64,000 nucleotides of DNA from Leishmania donovani (lineage: Eukaryota; Euglenozoa; Kinetoplastea; Trypanosomatida; Trypanosomatidae), in the NCBI RefSeq assembly GCF_000227135.1, contig NC_018263.1, forward strand, positions 1,579,367 through 1,643,366, read 5' to 3'. The notes under the pieces are model-generated. The model was given only the letters and a program-made list of their open reading frames with translations. It searched no databases and was not told the DNA's origin. Below, one piece after another: positions 57,969 through 64,000 of the stretch (within the stretch, counting starts at the first letter, position 1; every line of letters begins with the position of its first letter). A program made the translations under genes and the position numbers.

Positions 57969-60758
57969 AGTCTGTGAAGATGTGAGATGGACAAAGCGAA
58001 AAGAAGGCAACACGAGAGCCTAAGGTTCCTTATTGTGATGATTTCCATGTTCCCACTCGTGCAGCCACGCTGGTGTGCGAGGCAACAAGCGATGGCACAA
58101 GGGTGCGCATCATCAGATGCCCAAGGCGGGTGGCCCTTGATGGTTGAGACAGCACACGCCGCACAATCCCTTCAATGAAATAAAGAAAAGAGGAGCGCGA
58201 GCGATTCACCAAAACGCAGAAAAGGAGCGACACAAGCGGGTAAAGAAATAAGCTTCTTCGCACCGTGTTTCTTACGCATCTTGCGCTGCCTTAGGGCGTG
58301 CGTTTTCTTTTCAGGAAACGCCTGTTTCCGTAAACGGCTTTTCGTTCACCTCGTGGCCTCGTTCTCCTGCCCGTGCTATTCTCTTGCTCTTTTTCTCCCT
58401 CTTTGTCTCTTTTCGCCGCCTATCACCGTTCGGATTCAACTTCACTAATACTTTGCGTGTTTGTGCGCTCTTCCACAACCTTTTCTCCTCACAAACGCAC
58501 CAAAAACACACTGCTGGACCCCCCCTCTCTCCCCTCCGTGCAGCCCCCCCCCCCTTCCTTCTCCCTCCCTCATACCTCCCTCATACGTGCAGGGCATACG
58601 TGCCAAACACATACATACACGTGCATGACCTCTTAGAGGGTATAGCTCACCGTTTTTTTTTTATCATCATCTTTGAGCACTCTATCTTGTACGTACCCGA
58701 GCGGAGCTACGAAAAACAGGGATTTGATATATAAAGACAGAGCTGACGATCGAAACTACGAAACTGAGTGCCAGTGACAATTACGTCCATTACGGCCATC
58801 CCGAACAAGCACCCACGCCCGGTTGCATCAGCACTACCAGTGAACTTAAAGACCGAACACCATTCTGTCAACGACCAAGATACCGTAAGCACGAACGAAG
58901 AATAAAAGGAGAAAAAGCAAGGCCGGCGACACAGGAACCAAAGTGCAACAGTGTGTCTCCCCCCTTTTACCCATCTATACGTATAGCATTCACCCCACCC
59001 TCTCTCCCCGGTGCCCCTTAACCTCTGTCAAGGAACGGAAACTTGTTGATTTGTTCACGATCCTTCGACTCCACTCCAGCACCTCGCGCAATCGCCTCTA
59101 CAAAGATACGCTTCTGGATCGCACAGATCACCGTCGACTACATTACGGCAGTGCGTCCCCACCGACCGCTGGCACATACAACAAGGAGCAGAGTGCTGTG
59201 CCGTCGAGCGTGCGTACGCGCAAGCTTTTTCAGTTCCTTTTTCTTCGTTCTCTCTCTTCCACTGCTTACGTGACAGCTGAAACTGTGCCTCATCGTTTTT
59301 CTTCCACTGTGCTGTTTCTCTCTTTTGCTCTTGTCGTCTCTTCCGCTGCTTCTTGCTTTCGCACCACCCACCACCACCTCCCTCACCTTCCCTCTCTCTC
59401 CTTCACCCTTTCACCATACTGCGCTTGATCGCACACATACAGTTCACGCCCCGTGCTCAAGCCAGCTTTTTTCCCTTTTCGCCCCCTTTCAGCTCTCTCT
59501 CTGTCTCTCTGCTTTTCTACCCGCACCTTCGATCACTTGTAGCGGGTTTTCATGGCGACTCGCAACGTGTACACGGCGCGACCATAGCGGACACGATCAC
59601 ACAGACAGACACACACGCCCACCCTCCTTCCCCCCACACCCGCGAACAAAAAGAAAGGAGAGGGTTCAGTCATATACACACAAGACGGACCCGCCACTGC
59701 TAACACAGAGAATTCTATCCCCTTCTTTTTCTCCCTTGTTTTCAAAGGACCCAGACGAAGTGCTTTTCACGCCTTCCGCAACGGCGAAGCTTCCATACAC
59801 CGACACACCCAGGCCTACATACACAAGCGCACGACGGTTTTGGTTCGTACATAGCGTGAACCTTCCCAATTTCCATTGCCGCTTCAGTTGTCTTTTTGAA
59901 GCCGAAAGAGAGAAAAAACAACAAGGGAGGGGAATCCCCATCGAGCAAGAGAAGAGAATAAAGCATCGAAACCGCTTCCAAATTCGAGCCTACTTGATTG
60001 TGTGTGGAGTGAGCGCCTTTGCACGCCTCATTACCTCTTCTCACTCCTCAGTTTCTTGCTTTTTTTCTTCCTTGCTTTCAACTGTGATACTCCTAACTTT
60101 ACTTCCCTTTGTTGTTTTCTCCCCCCCCTCTTTTGGCTCGTCTTTAAACGACGAAGGGAGGAGAAACGAAGAGGAGAAAACGTCATCTCGTCGCTTCTTC
60201 TTGTTACCGTCTCAACAGCACTTGTCTTGGAACAGGCGAATAGGAAACGAACAAAAAGGAAAGAGCATCTCGACAAGGGCAGCCACTGAAGCAGAGAAAC
60301 ACGCAGGAAAAGAGCAGGAAGGGTTCAGGAGTGGAGGAGGAGCAACAGCAGCACCACCTGGGAAGGAAAACAACCAAAAAGGAAGATCACAAGGGAGACT
60401 ATTGCCCTTCTTTCATGCTTCTCTTCTGTTTTTTCTTTTCGTGAGTGCATGCTGCTCTCTGCCTCTCTCCACTTCGCTCTTCTGCCTGGATCGCTCTGTC
60501 TTCACGATTTTTCCACTTCGACTCGAAAAAAAAAACACACATTCTCTTTTTTTTAGCATTTTTCGGTTGTCCTTCCTCCCTTCCTCCCCGCCTCTCTCTT
60601 TTCTTTTCTCTTAGTTCCCTCCCTCTTACTGAACTTCTTTTTGTTTCGTCTTCTGCCGTATTTCGTTTCGATTTCTTTATCGACTCTCGCTCTCGCTCTC
60701 TTTTCGTGGGTTTTGTGTGACTTGTCTTTTTTTCTTTGCCTTGTTGTTGTCTCTTTTT

Positions 60759-60820
60759 AAATAATATATATATATATATAATATTATATATATTATATAT
60801 TATATATATATATATATATT
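60759..60820. repeat. AT-rich palindromic microsatellite
   Basis: A 62-base block is made almost only of alternating A and T with ATAATATAT/ATATTATAT variations, giving several overlapping self-complementary units. It is the most AT-rich segment in the window. Confidence 0.9.
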
Positions 60821-61527
60821 GTTGCCTTTCGTGCTTATTATCCTTTTTGTTTTACTGCCGTGTTTTCTCTCTTCCTATTATCTTGTGTGCGGTGAGTGTG
60901 ACACTGCTTTTTTTTTTTGATTATTATTATTTTTTTTTCATTTTGTCTTGAATTGTTTTTTTTTTTCGTTTTGTTGTCTGCTCTTTTCGTTTCTACTTGT
61001 CGTGCCTTCTCGTCGCGTTTTTTCTTTTTTTTTGCCGCGCGTGTGTGTTTCCTGTTTCTTTGCGTTCGTGTGCGTTTGATCTCACCCTTCCTCTCTTTTT
61101 TCATCTTTCTCTCTGCTTCACTCCGTACGGCTTCATCACATTCTTTCTGCAAAATCATCCACTCACCCACCTTTTGTTTTTTTTTCTCGTGTGTGTGTGC
61201 GTGCGTGTGTGTGTGTTTCTGTCTCCAATCACGTACTTTGCCCCTCGCACCGTCTTCTCCTTTCCCCCACCTCTCCTTTATTTTATTACCCGCCCCCCCT
61301 GTGTGCGTATTTTGAACGGATTCTCTCAGTTGTTCCTCTTTATTTGTTCTTTCAGGTTGAGCCACGACTCCGTCTCTTTTGTCTCCCTTTCTTTTCATTT
61401 GCCCAACAACAAAACAGAGAAAACAGAAGTCGTTAGGGAGGCAGTCAGCGAGACGGCACCAACACACACACACACACGAGGAAAACGAGAACACAGCGGA
61501 AAAGAGAATACAGACACACCCACCCAC

Positions 61528-61543
61528 ATATATATATATATAT
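61528..61543. repeat. TA dinucleotide microsatellite
   Basis: A 16-base alternating AT run in an intergenic tract, downstream of a CACA run. Confidence 0.85.
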
Positions 61544-62454
61544 TTCCCCTTGTTCTGTCTGAGCCACAGAGGGAGGAACTGTAGCGCCTGTGCATTTCGA
61601 TTTGCCCCCCCCCCCCCCGCCCCTCCCAAGGGAAAAACAAGAGGAGGCTATAGGTACGCAAAAGGGGGAGAGCTTAACGGACACACAAAGAAAACAGAAG
61701 CAACGAACGAAAGCGTGTTTTGCCATAGCGCGCGTTTTCCTAGTTTTTTTTTTTTTGACAACGAACCGGTGACTTTGTCTTATTTGGTTTCCTTTCCGGT
61801 GACAACAAAGAACCGCAACGCTATACAGTGTTTACTCGTCTCTTGTCCCACTTTTTTGCCACTTGCTTGTTTTTTTTTTTCGCAGTGAAGAGTTATCCTT
61901 CCTCAAAAAAGTGCGAGAAAAAAGAAAGAAAAGGGATAGCACATCTTTTTTTCTTGTTCTCTCCCCTTTCCATACTGCCTGTAACCTCTCTCGCTTTCCA
62001 CGCGTCGTTTTCTTTTCTTCTTTTGCGTTCCTTCGCTTGCCTCTCTTCTCTCTTGTCGTTTTCGTTTAAATCTTTTTCTTTGATTGGTTATTTCTCATTT
62101 CTCTCGTGCTTTCTCGCTTTCTATTTTTCCACCCCTTTTCACCTTTTTTTTCTTTTCCGTTTTCGTTCGTTTTCGGTGCTTTTACTGCATTTTTTTTTTG
62201 TTTGTTGGCTTCACTGTTCGTTTGCTTTACAGATTCCCAGATCTCTCTCCCGTGTTTGTGCGCTCTTCTCTCTTAGGTTGTTCCGATTTTTTTTTTTTGG
62301 CTCGAAGTGCTCACACGAACGTTTTTCCTTTTGTTTTGTTTTGCTTCCCTGCGTACCTCTGCTACGCACTATTACGACCACTAATACGAAGGTACGTCAC
62401 CCCTTTTATTTTGTCCGCGACTGGCCGTAGCTTTGTGTGCACTTCTCCCGCTTC

Positions 62455-64000
62455 ATGATGATGAAGTCTTACCGACCGCCGGCGTCCTTCCAGCAGGGCC
62501 GCTACATCCCAAACAAGGTGCTCGGTACAGGGACGTATGGACAGGTGATTCGATGCTACGATACCGTCATGGGCAAGGATGTCGCTGTGAAGGTCGCGCA
62601 GAGTGACGCCGCGTACCGTCGCTCCGCTTTGAACGAAATCAGCGCACTGCTCTGCCTCAAGGAAAACGAAGACTCCGTGAACATTCTGGACTCCTTCGAG
62701 GACGCCGGGCATGTGTGCATCGTCTCGGAGTTGCTGGACCGAAACCTCTTCGAGGTACTGCGAAATCGCGGCTTTGGTCCGCTGTCACTGCGCGAAGTGC
62801 GTCAGGTCGCTCTGCGCGTCTTGAGCGCGCTAGCCTCGCTCCACAACAGCGGGTACATTCACTGCGACATCAAGCCCGAGAACATCATGCTGCGCCGAAG
62901 CACTCCCGTCAGCTCGGATTCCTCCTCACCCATGCTGGGGCCCTTCACCAGCGAGAATGCCAGCAGCCGGTCGTCGAACAAGAGCGGCGAGCAGAACAAC
63001 TTCCCGAACGCGCTGGCTCCCGGGCAGGAGGCCCTGAAGCTGGACACCAACGCCAACGTTCACAACCAGCTGTGGCGTAACACGAGCTCGATCGACTCCC
63101 TCGTTGGGAGCACGCACAGCGCTGCTTTCCAGGACGGCGATCTGAACATGGGCTTCTCCCCGCGCACCGGCAACCGTCTTGGGGGCTACTCGAAACAACA
63201 ACACGGACAGCGCGGCAGTGGCGATGCCACAGCTTCGATCAGCGGTGCTGGCATGCGTCACAGCGGCAGCCTCGATGGACTCTTTGGCATGCCAGCTGCT
63301 GCAGTCGGCGCCTCCGGCACCGGCAACAACACCCGCAACGACCTCCGTGTGAATCGCAACACCCTGGGCAACAAGGATAGCGAGTCTCAGGAACGGACGC
63401 AGTTCAACCCCGACGCCAATCCGTACTGCCGCACGTGCCTGATCGACTTCGGCGCCGTGCGCCGTTTTAACGAGAACACGTACTACGACGTGCAGTCGCT
63501 CTGGTACCGCGCGCCGGAGGTGCTGTGTGGGCTTCCATACACCACTGCGATCGACTCCTGGAGTGTTGGCTGCGTCCTCTTCGAGCTCTTCACCGGCAAA
63601 CCGCTTTTCCCGGGCGAGAGCCTGCAGCATCAGCTCTCGCTGATTGTGCAGCACGTCGGCCATCCCTCTCAGGCGGCGCTCACACTAGGGTGCTTGGCGA
63701 CGCAGTTCCAGCTTCCCATGGTGTACATGTCGCACGACGCGCGGCGGGAGCACGTGCGGCAGTGGATTCTCTCCTCCCGCGAGGCGGGGCTGCAGCGGTG
63801 GCGCAAGCATCAGATGCAGAAGCTGCAAGAGGCTCACATCGCCGGCAACCAGCCGCTTTGGTCCCACCCTACTGCCGATGTCCCGAGCACCAAGTCGGAG
63901 GAGGACGCTCTGCTAACCGCCACTCCCTACGGCGAGTCAGACGTGGACGGGGCTTCGGAGGAGCTGGAGCTGCTTGTGGACCTGGTTTGCGACCTGCTCA
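62455..64000 (+). CDS. DYRK-family protein kinase with long catalytic-domain insert (3' end cut by window)
   Basis: The gene starts with three ATGs (62455, 62458, 62461) and stays open to the last base, so only the first 515 codons are seen. Kinase motifs are intact: Gly loop GTGTYGQV at 24-31, ATP lysine K46 in VAVKVA, alpha-C Glu near 60 (NEIS), catalytic loop HCDIKPENIM at 136-145, DFG at 331-333, and the activation segment ending YYDVQSLWYRAPEV with APE at 353-355. HCD-x-KPEN and the Y-x-x-Q-S-x-W/Y-R-A/S-P-E-V segment are typical of the DYRK/YAK branch of CMGC kinases, in which the YxY tyrosine self-phosphorylates. About 170 extra residues, rich in Ser, Asn and Gly, lie between the catalytic loop and DFG. 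I chose the first ATG, but any of the three is possible. Confidence 0.88.
   Translation, partial: MMMKSYRPPASFQQGRYIPNKVLGTGTYGQVIRCYDTVMGKDVAVKVAQSDAAYRRSALNEISALLCLKENEDSVNILDSFEDAGHVCIVSELLDRNLFEVLRNRGFGPLSLREVRQVALRVLSALASLHNSGYIHCDIKPENIMLRRSTPVSSDSSSPMLGPFTSENASSRSSNKSGEQNNFPNALAPGQEALKLDTNANVHNQLWRNTSSIDSLVGSTHSAAFQDGDLNMGFSPRTGNRLGGYSKQQHGQRGSGDATASISGAGMRHSGSLDGLFGMPAAAVGASGTGNNTRNDLRVNRNTLGNKDSESQERTQFNPDANPYCRTCLIDFGAVRRFNENTYYDVQSLWYRAPEVLCGLPYTTAIDSWSVGCVLFELFTGKPLFPGESLQHQLSLIVQHVGHPSQAALTLGCLATQFQLPMVYMSHDARREHVRQWILSSREAGLQRWRKHQMQKLQEAHIAGNQPLWSHPTADVPSTKSEEDALLTATPYGESDVDGASEELELLVDLVCDLL

Larger units (their letters stand above)
57969..62454. other. very long gene-free pyrimidine-rich region (4.5 kb)
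   Basis: No supportable gene. From about 58300 the + strand is dominated by C/T with repeated poly-T, interrupted by purine-rich patches (60140-60400, 61890-61945). It includes the AT palindromic block at 60759-60820, a TA run at 61528-61543 and a C14 run at 61605-61618. The long open frames here (for example 59325-60614) encode Ser/Leu/Phe/Pro runs read from CT tracts. Several polypyrimidine-AG sites precede the kinase gene, including a TTTACAG near 62232. Confidence 0.6.

Noticed and set aside
59325..60614. 429-codon open frame on the + strand
   Set aside because: It is made of Ser/Leu/Phe/Pro runs read from CT-rich intergenic DNA, has no domain or even composition, and lies in a tract full of splice-type pyrimidine signals.
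1..64000. CRISPR arrays, bacterial operons, introns or integrated viral/retrotransposon ORFs
   Set aside because: No spaced direct repeats, ribosome-binding sites, split genes or reverse transcriptase motifs were seen; all major frames are continuous kinetoplastid-type genes.

Overview
This window looks like nuclear DNA of a trypanosomatid, most likely Leishmania or a close Leishmaniinae relative. The evidence is direct: about eighteen intronless protein genes all lie on the + strand, separated by 0.5-4.5 kb of strongly pyrimidine-biased, microsatellite-rich sequence, with polypyrimidine/AG trans-splice signals ahead of start codons. Codons are mostly G/C-ending, and the products are typical of kinetoplastids (amastin-like proteins, a 466-residue GlcNAc-1-P transferase, UTP21, RPA12). 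I see no bacterial operons, CRISPR arrays or introns.

Layout. 0-6 kb: an IQ-motif protein resembling SPATA17 and an unrecognised 432-residue protein. 6.7-15.5 kb: a 1473-residue membrane-anchored GH31 (glucosidase II-like) protein that appears to have lost its catalytic residues, then a 1021-residue protein with a mitochondrial-type N-terminus. 16-21.5 kb: a small basic, probably mitochondrial protein and two divergent amastin-like four-helix membrane proteins. 21.5-25.2 kb is almost gene-free. 25-32.5 kb: RNA polymerase zinc-ribbon subunit (RPA12-like), a coiled-coil protein, a charged probably nuclear protein and a zinc-free MDR oxidoreductase. 34.9-42.3 kb: ALG7/GPT, the GINS subunit PSF2 and an arrestin-fold protein with a large insert. 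44.7-50.7 kb: UTP21 (WDR36), a SIDER-like retroposon and a flagellar/cytoskeletal-type protein with C-x-F-x-P-x-I-N motifs. At 51.0 kb a tRNA-Gln(CTG) lies on the minus strand. 51.8-58 kb: a 1078-residue LRR protein built of about seven long modules, and an ASA1/GNB1L-like WD40 protein. 58-62.4 kb is a very pyrimidine-rich gene-free tract with an AT palindromic microsatellite. It leads to a DYRK-type protein kinase that runs off the window end.

As usual for a polycistronic unit, adjacent genes are functionally unrelated (cilium/flagellum, glycosylation, replication, rRNA processing, transcription, signalling). Regulation would mainly be post-transcriptional through UTRs. The most notable observations are the GH31 pseudoenzyme, two 163-bp repeat copies that are identical base for base 31 kb apart, the kinase with a long insert between its HxD and DFG motifs, the modular LRR gene with AT-richer codons, and the antisense tRNA inside an otherwise one-directional array.
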